Shown here: piece after piece, positions 41,370-52,987 of the stretch
Layout of the letters: each line of letters starts with the position of its first letter
Position numbering within the stretch: position 1 is the first letter of the stretch
DNA from: Hypsibius dujardini
Taxonomy: Eukaryota > Tardigrada > Eutardigrada > Parachela > Hypsibiidae
DNA: 52,987 nt
Assembly (NCBI GenBank): GCA_001579985.1
Contig: LRSR01001180.1
Coordinates: 1-52,987, forward strand
Direction of reading: 5' to 3'
Translations under genes and position numbers: made by a program
The notes under the pieces: model-generated
Told to the model about the DNA's origin: nothing
What the model saw: the letters and a program-made list of their open reading frames with translations, nothing else
Databases searched by the model: none

Positions 41370-42206
41370 GTCTAGACAACACACAACCACTAATCAATAT
41401 TTCAACAATCAAAAAGTTTTTATTGAGGAGTTAGCACAAGGCATTTCTATTGGTATTCCTAAAATCATCAATTGGGACATTTCCCCGGCAGTTTGGCGCA
41501 ATCTGTCGCCGTCAGCTCATTGGCCTAAACGTTTGTCCAAATATTGACCCATCAGCAACGATACAACCAACACCGTACGTGACTCCTGAATGGCGGATCA
41601 CCATCTCCGAAACTCCGAGGATATAATCGTGGTCGCATAGTTCCCGGCCCGTATGCATGTCAGACGTTCAACGGAAGCCGGCTGTGTGGTCGACAAGTCA
41701 TGATCACACCGTGATATACAATTCCATTGCTGAGTGGATCAATATCGGCACAAAATTAATTAAGACCGTGTGTGTATTTATTGAGCACCTTTATAAGCTG
41801 CAACCAGATGCGCGCATTGTCCGTTTGTGTGTGTGTATGTGTGTGTGCGGTCAAGCACAGAGTGGACCTGTAGTCTTTTCTCGATATCACTTATCAACTT
41901 TAAAATGACACCCTTTATATGGCCATTATGCAGCCGCGATATGGATCCGTTGAGATTTTACAACCCGCCAAGAACGCATGAAACGACACCGAAACCTAAA
42001 GCCGTTTCACATATTTTAAATTCTCACGTTCTTTGGTGGGATGGGATTAACTATCGTTTCGTAAGGGCGCACTGTTTGTTGGACTGCCAGACTGAGTTAG
42101 ACATGAAATCATTGGTCTCAGGATCCTGTTTTGGATCGGGCTGACACACTGAACCTAGTGTCCCAAAATGCCACCATAACATATGCAAATCACATGGAAG
42201 ATCCAG
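41370..42206. other. Intergenic, no gene seen
   Basis: Several unrelated short frames; none shows conserved motifs or splice support. Confidence 0.4.
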
Positions 42207-42476
42207 TCACAGACAAGCCCCAGACATGACCACAGACAAGCCCAGACATGACCACAGACAAGCCCAGACATGACCACAGAGAAGCCTCAGACATGACCAC
42301 AGACAAGCCCAGACATGACCACAGACAAGCTTCAGACATGACCACAGACAAGTCCAGACATGACCACAGACAAGCCCCAGACATGATTGCAGACAAGTCT
42401 CAGACATGATCACAGACAAGCCCAGACATGACCACAGACAAGCCTCAGACATGACCACAGACAAGCCTCAGACATA
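42207..42476. repeat. 22-23 bp minisatellite (CAGACATGACCACAGACAAGC)
   Basis: About twelve imperfect units differing mainly by CCC/CC/CTT/CCT after AAG. Non-coding. Confidence 0.9.
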
Positions 42477-44334
42477 CACAGACATATGCCACAGACATAG
42501 ACATGTTATACTGTATTTAAATGCCGTAAATACGACATGTACACCGACACATGTGGTTTTTCATTGTCAGAGAACAAACCGCAGAACATGATGTAGGTTG
42601 CAACGTATGCGATCCGAGGTCATTCGAAACTTCACAGACACGTTCGACGTTGGGCACTTGGATACTCTCGTTATCTAGAGAGCTTGCCAACTACTCGGCC
42701 GTTTCATGCTACCGCAATCACCGGCTTACCCGTCTCGACTATAGTTGTCTTAGCGATAACCAAATGGATTCTCAATTCAGAGGTGGTGATATTGAACGGT
42801 AATCAACTGATTGTTCAGTATGTCTGTGGCCAATTTGTCTTTACTGATATTGTTAGCTTTCTCACATCGTTGATAAAGTGTAAATAGAGCCCAATCAAGT
42901 CTCCATGATGCTCTGATAGCCTAATACTACACACCGCACATATTACACTCAATATGGACGATTACCAAATAACGGATAGGCAAAATATTTTCTCATCCAT
43001 TCCTGCGGTGATAAGTGATCCTGAACTTGCGCAAACATTTGTGACGTAGGAGATGGAACAATGCAAAATTATCGACTTTGTCAACCCGCTTTCAGTGTGC
43101 CTTCTCTTTCTATTCTAGTGTACGCTGTACCGCTTCAAAGTGTCCGAATACACATTTTAAGTGACTTCAAAAATAATCCAATCCACCAGATCGGCAACGA
43201 AAGTTCGGTGAAAACTCCCGAAAAGGGAGATACAATGCATATTCTTGCCATTAACTCTAGGGGCAGCTGTTTGAAGACTGCTCCCCGAGTACACAATACG
43301 CAATACAGCGCATATATTTCAGGAACAGACAATCCCATTAAACGGATTAAAAACCAAGCCCTTGTTTGACAGGCATGCAAAGTCATACACAGAATGAACA
43401 TTTCAGGGCGGGTGAAGTGTCCGTCCGTGCCCCACCTGCTGCATGGACCATGCAGTTTGCCTATATCCCGACCCTGGCGGCGCCCCGAGTGCTTAATTGT
43501 TACGACACTGTCTGTGTTTGCATATCTACTGTAGTGATACTGTTTTAGATGTATCTCTTTAACTTTTTATTGAGGAATGTTTTTTTCTTCATTCGTCTTT
43601 CTTGTGCAAATCTATTACCACACCGAATTTCGTATCAAGGCACTGGTCGGCGTATTAATTCTACTTTGTGCACGTTCCAAGCAATGAGTCTTTTCAGCTG
43701 TAGTTTCAGCAATCGGTTCATGCTGCACACGTTTACCCAGCCGCCTGGTAACTGTTGATCCCTTCAAGTGGGATCGTCGCGTTCAACGAGTATGATCGTT
43801 ACTGAGGATCTGGCAGACGCTAATTCGTAGCTTCGCATCGCCCAAACAAGCACGTTGGGGGAGGACAGCGAGGATATTTCGAGTTACCTCAATACGGCAC
43901 AACAGATAATCCACCCATCAGTAATAGTAGCACAGCGGTGATACTCCGTCTGTCTTTCTCGTGAGATCGCACCACTTGGCCTATAATGTATCCGAAAAGA
44001 CAACGATTGTCAACATACGGTGCGGATTGATCAAGAGACCACCCGACGACCCTCTACACTCTTCATATGCTAATTGAACGAGCGGGCGTCGCGCGCGCAC
44101 CGCCAACTCTTGTCGCGACCGATTTGTCTGCGTGATCTTCGATCGCCAATTGACCGGAAATTATCATATTTTATTTCATCCGGCTGAGTAAGTTTGCTAA
44201 AGCAATCATAACCGCATCAAACGCGCATGCCGACATACCAGCGGTCGAGCAGCTGCAAATAACCGTAGATCAGACAATCACTGATACCTGTGTAAGCACA
44301 CGGTTGCAGGGAACTAATAGATAGATAGATTTAT
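42477..44334. other. Intergenic, no gene seen
   Basis: Nearly 1.9 kb without recognisable exon, tRNA or transposon ends. Belongs to the gene-poor interval upstream of HHEX. Confidence 0.4.
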
Positions 44335-44446
44335 AGACAAACAGACAGGCAGACACACAGACAGACAGACAGACAGACCGGCAGACAGACAGACAGAGAC
44401 AAATAGACAGACAGACAGACAGACAGACACATAGGCACACAGACAG

Positions 44447-44485
<39 letters not shown>

Positions 44486-44492
44486 TCCGGCT
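44335..44492. repeat. (CAGA)n microsatellite
   Basis: Interrupted CAGACAGACAGA tract; reads CTGT on the other strand, giving artefactual SVCLSVCL frames. Confidence 0.95.
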
Positions 44493-45591
44493 AAGATACA
44501 ACCGGCAGAAATATAGATTGGTGCGTGAATATGGCCACTGCTGGCAAACACGTCTGACAACTCTGAAACTCGAAAAATTTCCCAACTGCATGTACAGTGT
44601 GTCTTCAAAATAAAGTTTTGAAGTAATATGTACCGAGATGTCTGGCTTGTGGCGCCAAGATATTCCTCTGGAATTTTCATTCATTTTCGGTTGTTTGCCT
44701 TGAACAGCGTACGAGATTTTCTCCCTCTATGAGGCATCCTTACACATCCCGTCACGAAGATGATGGATTGCGGTAATTGGTTCTTCACTGAGCTACCTTA
44801 CACGCTCGGATGTAGACCTGAAGGAAGGACGCGGTCAATGATGACCAGACCAACCAAATATGACAACGAAAAAATTTTATCTCCACTTAACCGCGAGCAA
44901 GAGACATAATCTGGACAGCCAACCGCTATGGATACAGTGAAGTGGAGTGGTGGCCACACTGCCGCAAATGATCTATCTGCGGATCATCAATGCAAACCTT
45001 ATTAGCCCGCTTTTCGTGAGTGTTGACAAAAAGAGTTGACATCAGCTTCCGTGAGCACAAGCTCGAAGCAAAAACACTCCCTCACAGACATCCGCATAAA
45101 AACAGGCTATTCTTAACTAGCCACCTTGTCGTTTCAGCGGATTTAAACCTGTAAATCAACACGATTAAGGATGATTTATTGCGCAGTAGAGGCCCCGATT
45201 CATTGAGCCAAATATTTGCCCTGACTGGCGTGGGGGGAAGACGACGATGAGTACTTGCGTCGTATCTTGTCGCTCTAATCAACCAATCTTTGATGTTTCA
45301 AGTACATCTTCTCCTGGATTGAGTGAGTTGTTTGACTAGACATTTAGTCGACGTGGGCGAATTGCTTGATATCGATAGGTGAATAGTAAAGACTCCAAGG
45401 CTTCTCCAGACATGAAATCCACGTCTGCTTATTAGTCCATCTTGAGATTGATTGTCAAGTCTGCAGTCAATCGGTCATTATAGTACTAACTAATGGTATG
45501 CCTATCAGTTGCCTGTGTTTGTCTGTCTACCGGTCGCCTACCTGCGGTCTTCCGGCCTCTCTGCCTGCCTGAATATCTATCTATCTTGGCC

Positions 45592-45592
<1 letters not shown>
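44493..45592. other. Intergenic, no gene seen
   Basis: No supported exon or RNA gene. Confidence 0.4.
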
Positions 45593-45656
<64 letters not shown>

Positions 45657-45658
45657 GC
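45593..45658. repeat. (CTGT)n microsatellite
   Basis: Sixteen nearly perfect CTGT units. Confidence 0.95.
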
Positions 45659-45919
45659 ATGTTTAGCAAATCAGTAACTGTATTAGACTGTGTCTTTGCA
45701 AGAGACGTGAATTATAAATCTGCCTGCTAGGTTGGTGTTGGTAGGTGAACAGTAGGGTATGTACATGATACTGCATGTTTGTGAGTGACCGAACTCCATG
45801 TAACTTGCAAATTTCTCCCTGGAGAACACTGATATACCGCGGTTCTTGGAGACGATAAAAGACCGCTCACAAAGAATAATAAAATGTCAAGACCAAAACC
45901 ATTATCACAGAAAATTGTA

Positions 45920-47585
45920 TCAGTAATTCGGCATCCAATTGGAACCGTCCTCGGGTACTAAATTGCCGGTGACAAGCAAAACTATGTCGACGATCCACCA
46001 CACACCAAAGCCCCCGAGAGTCAGAATCTTTCCAATGCCAATGCAGGTGTAGCCCAAGCAGAACCGATCCACGGCGAAGAATCCCATCAAGACGGAGAAG
46101 AGCAGGGTCGTGATGAAGTAATGGCCGGTGAATCTAAGGCACAAAGACCTTGACACGGAGTAACCCGATAAAACATGGATCTACTTACTTAACACAAGGA
46201 ACGCCGTCGCGTTTGAAGCGCTTAAATCGCGAAAAAAACACGGAACAAAATTAAAGCAAATTGTCGTTGAATTGAATTGAATTGAATTGTCGTTGAAGCA
46301 ATTCAAAAGAACTCGCTCGATCAAGTCGGCGACCTTACCTCTGGTCCATGACATTCAATACCAGGTAAAACCGTACAATAAGTCGAGGTGGTCAACACGT
46401 CCTCCCATCGTAGCCCGCCGTACTACGACAACATTCAGAAATGGAATGGGAAATTGTAAAAAATCAAAGACATTTCCGATCTACAGAATATACTCCATAC
46501 TCGGTAGCAACCGAAGCCGCCGTTGACATCGAAAGCCGTCTGATTGCCTTCCAAATCTTCCGGCTCGTCACATTCCAGAAACTCCAATGGCCTACGAGAA
46601 AATACCAAAAGTAAGCGAACAAGCCAAGTGAAATCTCAAAAGAGGAAGTGCTACGGAATACGGACTATTATTATCTCGTGTTGCTTCAATCAATCAATCA
46701 ATCAATATAAATCTTGGTTTAAAATAGCAAACCTGCACTTTCTTAAGACATATCTAGTTTAAAGTTATGTTATAATCAAACTTTCAGTCACGTGCAAATT
46801 TCCAACTTAACTCAAAATCAAAGTTCTCAAATCCTTATTGTCATGTCATGTAACTGAGAGCTTTGTTCATCGATGACCAATAAAAAGGGTTTCAAGTCAA
46901 GTTAAATGACTAAATCAGTGCAAAAGTTTTCACTCAATTCAAAATCATACTTTGATCAGGCGTTGATTGTTTCATTTAAAACAGACTGATAATTCAGATT
47001 GTTTCATTTAAACGACACTGCTTGTCAATCCAGCAGCAAATCGACCAATCAAGTACATTAATATACAGGAATATTTTGCTGAACACAAAAGCTAGCAACT
47101 CCTCAATCAACCACACAACCGACTAGTGAAACTTACAAAAAGTTGCAGCGCACCAACGGCGAATACGGATCATACGGCTCCTCTTCCGAAAATGAGGACT
47201 GCGCCGCCGCATCCGACCACTGTTCTTGGCCTTTCTCCATCAATTCGGGATGGTAATCTGATCCGGAATTCCATCCCAATTTCTCCGCAGCGTCCGTGCG
47301 CACGGGGCGGTTCTTCGAACGTGAAATAATTTCATCGGTCGGAGATTTTCCTCCCAGCTCCAGGCTGCCTTTGCCAACACGAGTGGGCACGGGCAAGACG
47401 ATATTATTACTCGGGATACCTTCTGCTCGCAAGCATCCCTTTCCGTCAATCCCGCAATCTCCCGCTCTCGAGCTTCTCCTGGGGGCCAGAGTTAGCACTC
47501 CATCGCCAACAGTTGCGTGTGTAATGAGCCCGAAAATCACAAGAGCAAGCCAAAATGCGTGGCCGATGTTCGTGTACAGAGCCAT
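45920..47585 (-). CDS. TM2D2: TM2 domain-containing protein 2 (289 aa, five exons)
   Basis: Exons 47585..47137, 46591..46501, 46422..46339, 46220..46189, 46133..45920; all phases close. Signal peptide around [18 protein letters not shown] long variable N-terminal region of about 110 residues precedes [20 protein letters not shown] and [14 protein letters not shown], as in human YDPSSPLV...EFIEC. A cysteine-containing ectodomain follows ([25 protein letters not shown]). The TM2 domain has [20 protein letters not shown], the DRF motif in AVDRFCLGY, and [20 protein letters not shown], then the family tail DGSNW. TM2D proteins are linked to Notch signalling and phagocytosis in animals. Exon 4 is only 32 nt but is needed for [11 protein letters not shown]. 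Confidence 0.92.
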
Positions 47586-48151
47586 TTTGCACAGAAAGAC
47601 AACATCAAACTTATTACATTCCAATCAACCAATCGGTCGCTTACGGAAACGCCAAACTGTGGCGTACACTCATCATCAGTCAATCAACAGAATGACGGGA
47701 TACGGAAGATGAATATTCTTTCCCGCGTGCTAACCGCACGCTGCTCCACAGCTGATCAGTGGTCAATAATACGAGTTCTTTGTCGACAATCGTCATAACT
47801 TCTTCACAAAGTAATATGTATCCGTCCGTCCGTACTCAGAAAAAAAGAGAAACTGGAAAAGCACATCGCGGCTCGCAGTAAACGAACGAACAGCTGGGCT
47901 AAAACGAACAACCAACACTAAATCACAGCAAGCTTAACTAAAGCTCGGATTACGTACTTAAAACGCTGCAGTTCAATTTCCGAATCACAGCACAAATTTA
48001 GAGCCCTGACACTAAACTGAGAACATTGGAAACAGTAGCATGAAATTTTGAGATTAATAGCAAACTACTTAAATGTCCTCTGGAAATGCGTTCACCATTT
48101 CATGCGCTATCACCGGCCAGGGACAGCGATAAACTGTACTGTACTGTACTA
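47586..48151. other. TM2D2 upstream region, no other gene seen
   Basis: Part of the divergent intergenic region between TM2D2 (-) and EXOC1 (+). Confidence 0.45.
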
Positions 48152-48285
48152 CAGTAAAAGTCCTGATATTTTGCGTACGTCACAGGCGCGTTTGAACACG
48201 TTTGCGCCATAGCGAAACTGTTCCGAGACAAGGCACGGAATAGAAACGCGCCTGTGACGTATGCGAAATATCAAGACTTTTATTG
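48152..48285. mobile_element. Tc1/mariner-like MITE (134 bp) in the TM2D2-EXOC1 interval
   Basis: Inverted arms of about 42 bp, CAGTAAAAGTCCTGATATTT on the left and AAATATCAAGACTTTTATTG on the right, both continuing through GTACGTCACAGGCGCG. TA on each side (48150-48151, 48286-48287) is the target duplication. Confidence 0.85.
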
Positions 48286-48599
48286 TATTCCGGAATCCAG
48301 ATTCCAGCCGAGGCTGCCGAGCTTCAATAATAGTTCCTGCTGGAGCTGTTAGAAATTTAGCTCAGTATAATTAAATTTTACATTTTTTATGGTGATTTTG
48401 TTTCTGTTTATGAGTTTTGATGGGAGCCACTTCGGAACAAGTACAGTATTTGAGGGACAACATCAGTCGGAGGCGTCTTCAGCACGTAATCTCTCCATAG
48501 TTCGTAGTCACCGATCCACTCCGTCGCCTTAGCTTTTCTATTTTTTAATGGCCCAGAACTTGTAAAGACCGATTTCGCTCTGCGTCAAATTTAACGAAC

Positions 48600-51500
48600 A
48601 TGGCCAGCCGGATGGCTGACTCCGAGCTGCGAACCGTTCTGCAGCAGCAGGTTAGTTGGCGCCATCAATCAATCAATCAGTCATCCGATTAACAATCGCA
48701 TCGGTGTCGACCAGCTGTGAAGTTTAATCCATCAATCAATTAAGGGCTATAAATAAAAATATGAAGCATTCGTTCGTTAGCGAATTTTTCTCGATAAATG
48801 TCTGAATTGCCAACCGCCATCCTTTTTTGTTTTTTACCAGAAAATACGAAATTTCTTTTAGTCGAAAATAATTGCTGACGCTCGTTTTTTTACACGATCT
48901 GAATTGAATCGTTAAATTGACGTTCCAAATTCTGTACTAACAATCGACCGATCAATCAATCAATCAGTCAGTCAGTCAGTAACGGTGTATATATTTTCTT
49001 TACCGTTACTTTCTCACACAGAATGTCTAAAATCAGTCATATCAAGTGATGAAAAAAATTCGCAGTGAAGAGAGAAATTTTTGGTCTATTGCGATATGGG
49101 GTGTAATTTTTTTGTATAAAGGTTTTCAATGGCGATCAAGAGCGACTGATCATTCCCATTCCGGTGATGCGGTCGGACGATCGGCGGCGCCGCGTCCGCC
49201 ACATTTGCCTGGCGGTGCGTCGTGATCACGGCTTCATCTACGTAGTGAAGCAGGACAAACGGACCTTTCGTAAGAAGCCGGAAGCGTGGTCGCTGGTGAA
49301 TTTGCGGGAGATTGATGGGCACAGTTCACAGGGCACGAGAGCTGAACCTGCGCTGGAGTTTGACTTGATATTTCAGGTATGTCACTCACTTACAGGCTAC
49401 GAGATGGTGCTGCGACATGCGATACGATAGATGCTTGCTGGTTGTGGAAGATAGTCCGTGACTCGACTTGGGCTGGCTCCGATAATGCTTGCTTAATTAC
49501 TTTGCTTGATTGTTTGATTGCTTAGCTTGATTGCTTGATTGTTTTGCTTGATTGCTTGATTGCTTAGCTGTATTTCGGCGATTGAAAAAGGGGTCAAGTC
49601 TCTGATAAGTCCATGATCTTAAAAACGTCATGATGATATTTATTGCTGTAAAATTTTAAGAATAACCTTGTCAGCAAATTTCACCTTAAATGTAATGTGT
49701 CTTTATATTTACTGTCAGGCGAAATGGGAATCTTTGATGGACTGATATTCTGTCTGGCCGGTGAAATAGTTTTATGTTAATCAGCTTTATTTTGACCGTC
49801 GTCGTTCCTATGTCAATTGTAGGAGAAGGATAAGAGATTCAAGTATGACTGGACAGCTACGACAGTTAGTGACAAGAACGCCTTCCTCGTCCAACTATCC
49901 AAACTCCATCGGAGGTACGGCGAGCAAGCACTGTTGAAGTTCACTGGACTGGACGAAGTCTTGGAAGACGAGTTGGCACGCGCGGCCTTGGAAGTTGCGG
50001 AAGGGAAGGAGAGGGTCATGGCCCACGGGGTACCGAGTCAGAAAAGCACGGCGGAAAAGGAGCAGACTCTGACGGTGACGCAGAAGGAGCAGGAAGATCT
50101 GGAACATGTTTTTGAGCTGAGTCGTCGCTTCGATTTTGATGGAGAGGTCCTGGTGCAGAGCCTGACGCAGGAGATGAGCCAGATGGAGTCAGCAAATGTC
50201 CACGACTTGATGAACACCCACAATGACATTGACAACATTTGTCGTCTAATTGATCAGTCTTTGGCGGAGCTGAACAAGATGGACGAAAAAATCAGTACGC
50301 CATTCAAGGAAATTTTCCCTCGCTTGTGTATCTGTCTGTTTGTTTGTTTGTCTGTCTCTCTGTCTCTCTGTCTGTCTGTCTCTCTGTCTGTCTCTCTGTC
50401 TCTCTGTCTCTGTCTCTGTCTCTATCTCTGTCTGTCTGTCTGTCTCTCTGTCTGTCTCTCTCTCTCTGTCTCTCTCTTTATTCGGATTTGCTCAAAAGGG
50501 TGCGTTTTGTTTCAGCGAAGTATCATGGACTTGTGGGAGACGTCAGCAGTCAAGTTACAATGATGGACGAAACCGGCCATAAGCTGAAACTGCAGAACCG
50601 CAACATAAAAAAACTCATCCACGATATTGGCATCGTCCTCGAAACCCTCGAATTCCAGAACTCCTATCGCCTCATCCTCATGGACGGCAATATCATGGAT
50701 CCGGCCAAGCTTCCTGAAATCTTGGAAGCTGCATCGGTCCTATCCCGGATCCTTAAAGCCAGCCTCCCTGTAGGATTTGACTTTCACCCAGCTGTGATAA
50801 AGCAAAAGCGGACATTGGATAACCTCCGGAAGACATTCGGCAATCGGGTGGCAGGGAACCTCACTAATGTCTTCACCGCCTACAGCAATTCGCAGCATCA
50901 GAAGCGAGAGGGTATGACGCTGCCGTCACATCGCGATTGGTGCCAGAATTTGATAATGTTCGCCCCGGCGGTCCGGTGGATGAAGGAAAATATTAGTGAC
51001 CCACCGATGTACCAGAACCTGCTGCAGACTTATACGGAGAAGCTGGGGGACCTGTATAGACGGGAACAGTCGGAATTTTTCGATAAGGTGAGATTCCTAG
51101 TCTGGTTTGTCTGCTTGTCTGGATATTATTCTGAATAGTTGTCTGTCTGCCAGTCAGTCTGTTTCGTCTGCTTGTCTGGATATTATTCTGAGTATTTGTC
51201 TATCTGTCTGCCAGTTCGTCTGCTTATCTATCTGCCTACATGTCTAGTTTCTGTCTGTCTTTCTGTTTCTTTGCCTGTTATCTGTCTGGCTGTTTTTCTG
51301 ACATTCGTTTCTTTGTCCTTCTCTTTCTCTGTTCGCTATGCCTATTTCTTCACTTCTGCATGTCCATCGTTCTTGCATGTCTTTGTGGATTTGCTACTGT
51401 TAAGTATTTTATTTTTATCTTACTAGGTAAAGGCAAGAGTAATTTATACTTCCGAAGCAAACAACTCCACCAAGGTTAATCCGGAATACTGGCTTGGCTG

Positions 51501-52987
51501 GGAAGAGGAAGTCCGACTGACCGCGTCCGATTTCACCGACTACCGAGCGCATCTCGAGCCCATCAAAGTTGCATTCCACCAAGTTGCGAAGACAGTTCTG
51601 GATGAGCAGTCATTCCTAGTAGAATTCTTCAGTTTATCCACCGATAACGAATTAGCCACCGCGGTTAGTGGATCGGCTTTGAACGTGCAAGACAGCGCAT
51701 TCCCCACTGCAAGTGGACTCTCGCTCTCCGCGAGTGCGATGCAGCAGCGACCTGGACTGATGCATCAGCCATCCATGTTGAGAACGGACACACCGCTCAA
51801 GATGGTTCTGCGACAGCTCTTCAAGAACGTTGACGGCATGCTGGGCAATATTATCGCCTCGTTGGACAAAGGCAATCGGCTGACGAATCTGGGATTGCTG
51901 GTCATCATACTGGAGATCTTGGTGGAGGTGGAGCCGGTTTGCCCGTACCTAGCAAAATGCTACGGCAGCATGGTGATTACGGTGAAGAAGAATTTCGACG
52001 GATACATTCGGGAGCAGGTGATGTCGATTATGAATGCCAAAGTGCCAAGGAAGGTGCGCTTTGGACCGTTGCCGTTTGTCTGCAACTTCGAGCACTTTGC
52101 TCGGCTGGCGGAAAATTTCTTCGCCAACTCTCAACGAAGGTAATTAAGACCGTATGTCGTTGACAGGCCAGACTAGAGGCATACCGTACACGCAGAGCAA
52201 TAGGGAGGCAAGCAGACAATCAGGCAAGCAGATGGATAGACAGACAGACAGACAGGCAGATGGATAGACAGACAGACAGACAGGCAGATGGATAGACAGA
52301 CAGACGGACAGACAGACGGACAGACAGGCGGACAGACAGGCGGACAGACAGCCAGACAGACAGCCAAACAGACGGGCAGACAATCAGGCAGGCAGATGGA
52401 TAGACAGATGGACAGACAGCGAAACAGACAAACATACGAGTAGCAGATACAGACGTACCGGTACTTTGAATTGCTGTTTTAAAAGTAATATATAACCGTT
52501 TGTTATAGAATCGAGTTGGACAAAGCTTATGGCATACTTATCCGGCAAGGCATCTTCGAAGGTGTAAACCGAATAGCCAACCACAAAGACTGCAAGCTGC
52601 CACCGGAAGTTGTTTTCCTCGAAAACTACCACCGATTGTCGGACATTCTGAGCCGCCTTAAGATCGCCTCTCTCGAAGAACTCCGCACTGACATCCGCAA
52701 AGGCCACAACCTCTACCGCAAGAGCTACGTGCAGATCATGCTAGGCAAACCGCTCCTGCAAGTGCAGGTCTTCTTTGACGGCGTGGATGCAAAAATTCAG
52801 ACGTCTGGCGTGAAAGCGCACGAAGTGGGCTTCCGGCAGGAGTTTAGCAAGACCGAATTGCGCCGTGTTTTGGCACTGTATCCTCGCGCTGTGGTGAAGA
52901 AAGGACTGGAGCAGTTGTACAAGAAAGTGGAGAAGCAGTTGAGCGACGAGGAGAACATGCTGCAGGCAGTATGGCGTGATATGCAGC
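48600..52987 (+). CDS. EXOC1: Exocyst complex component 1 (Sec3), 3' end cut by window (at least 847 aa)
   Basis: Exons 48600..48650, 49122..49376, 49823..50294, 50516..51087, 51427..52139, 52509..52987 (continues outside). Sec3 is a landmark subunit of the exocyst, tethering secretory vesicles at the plasma membrane. N-terminal PH-like lipid-binding domain: FNGDQERLIIPIPV, HICLAVRRDHGFIYVVKQDK, KPEAWSLVNLREIDG, then EKDKRFKYDWTATTVSDKNA. Coiled-coil region: NTHNDIDNICRLIDQSLAEL, KLKLQNRNIKKLIHDIGIVL. Helical body: RKTFGNRVAGNLTNVFTAYS, TPLKMVLRQLFKNVDG, ITVKKNFDGYIREQ, LPFVCNFEHFARLAENFFAN. The final visible part VKKGLEQLYKKVEKQLSDEE, NMLQAVWRDMQ matches human LDNLYKKVDKHL...LLQVVWHSMQ; about 40 residues should remain. 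Introns 3-5 carry TCTG/CAGA microsatellites. Confidence 0.93.
50333..50478. repeat. (TCTG)/(TCTC) microsatellite in EXOC1 intron 3
   Basis: TCTGTCTGTCTC-type tract forming the polypyrimidine region well upstream of the acceptor at 50515. Intron 4 (51105-51300) has looser copies of the same motif. Confidence 0.9.
52222..52428. repeat. (CAGA)n microsatellite/minisatellite in EXOC1 intron 5
   Basis: CAGACAGACAGGCAGATGGATAGACAGACAG-type higher-order units; motif is the complement of that in introns 3 and 4. Confidence 0.9.

Noticed and set aside
37371-42476. CRISPR-like appearance of regularly spaced repeats
   Set aside because: Units are directly adjacent minisatellite copies without unique spacers, in a spliced animal genome.
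43061-43369. 102-codon frame in the HHEX upstream interval
   Set aside because: No conserved motif, isolated, and typical of chance frames in this composition.
1-52987. tRNA, rRNA, viral or retroviral genes
   Set aside because: No convincing tRNA B-box fold, rRNA segment, reverse transcriptase, integrase or capsid motif was seen by eye; a tRNAscan or Infernal run would be decisive.

Overview
This window is animal nuclear DNA. It holds spliced genes with short GT-AG introns and clear single-copy orthologues of metazoan genes (LYAR, CIAO3, AAR2, GUSB, HHEX, TM2D2, EXOC1). The rest is foldback elements and minisatellites. Gene-dense spacing, intronless plant-type glycosyltransferases, a UreD homologue, a GH19-like protein and small, very hydrophilic proteins fit a small-genome ecdysozoan. 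A tardigrade is my best guess, but it is inference only. Gene models were built by hand: splice sites were chosen so that reading phase closes exactly and known family motifs stay continuous. RNA data have not been consulted. Layout by region. 1-4.1 kb: two short lysine/glutamate-rich proteins of one family (a third member is near 18.6 kb), between foldback elements. 5.2-9.6 kb: LYAR (-) and CIAO3 (+) share a divergent promoter of about 430 bp between start codons. 10-10.8 kb: a small PPxY membrane protein (-). 12-14.9 kb: an SLC22-like transporter (+), converging on a GH19-like secreted protein (-, 15.3-16.2 kb). 17-18.3 kb: a LigB-type dioxygenase-like protein (+). 18.6-24.8 kb: third small family member (-), AAR2 (+), beta-glucuronidase (+, 14 exons), and a convergent coiled-coil protein (-). 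25-26.1 kb: a pair of inverted MITE copies. 26.3-29.7 kb: two tandem intronless UGT genes; the second carries an in-frame minisatellite. 30-32.3 kb: an eight-exon UreD gene (-). 34.1-35.3 kb: an unrecognised type I membrane protein (+). 35.4-38.2 kb: repeats. 38.2-40.5 kb: HHEX (-), followed upstream by about 5.4 kb of repeat-rich sequence with no gene seen. 45.9-47.6 kb: TM2D2 (-). 48.6 kb to the end: EXOC1 (+), cut by the window edge. Several genes act in core cell machinery: nucleolar growth (LYAR), cytosolic Fe-S assembly (CIAO3), U5 snRNP maturation (AAR2), exocytosis (EXOC1) and endoderm/anterior patterning (HHEX). A second set is metabolic or detoxifying: two UGTs, GUSB (which removes glucuronic acid), an SLC22-like organic-ion carrier and UreD. 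UGT, GUSB and SLC22 together make a conjugate/deconjugate/transport theme, although there is no operon-like linkage. The most unusual content is the small hydrophilic protein family, UreD, the plant-type UGTs, and repeats that have grown across splice donors or inside coding sequence.
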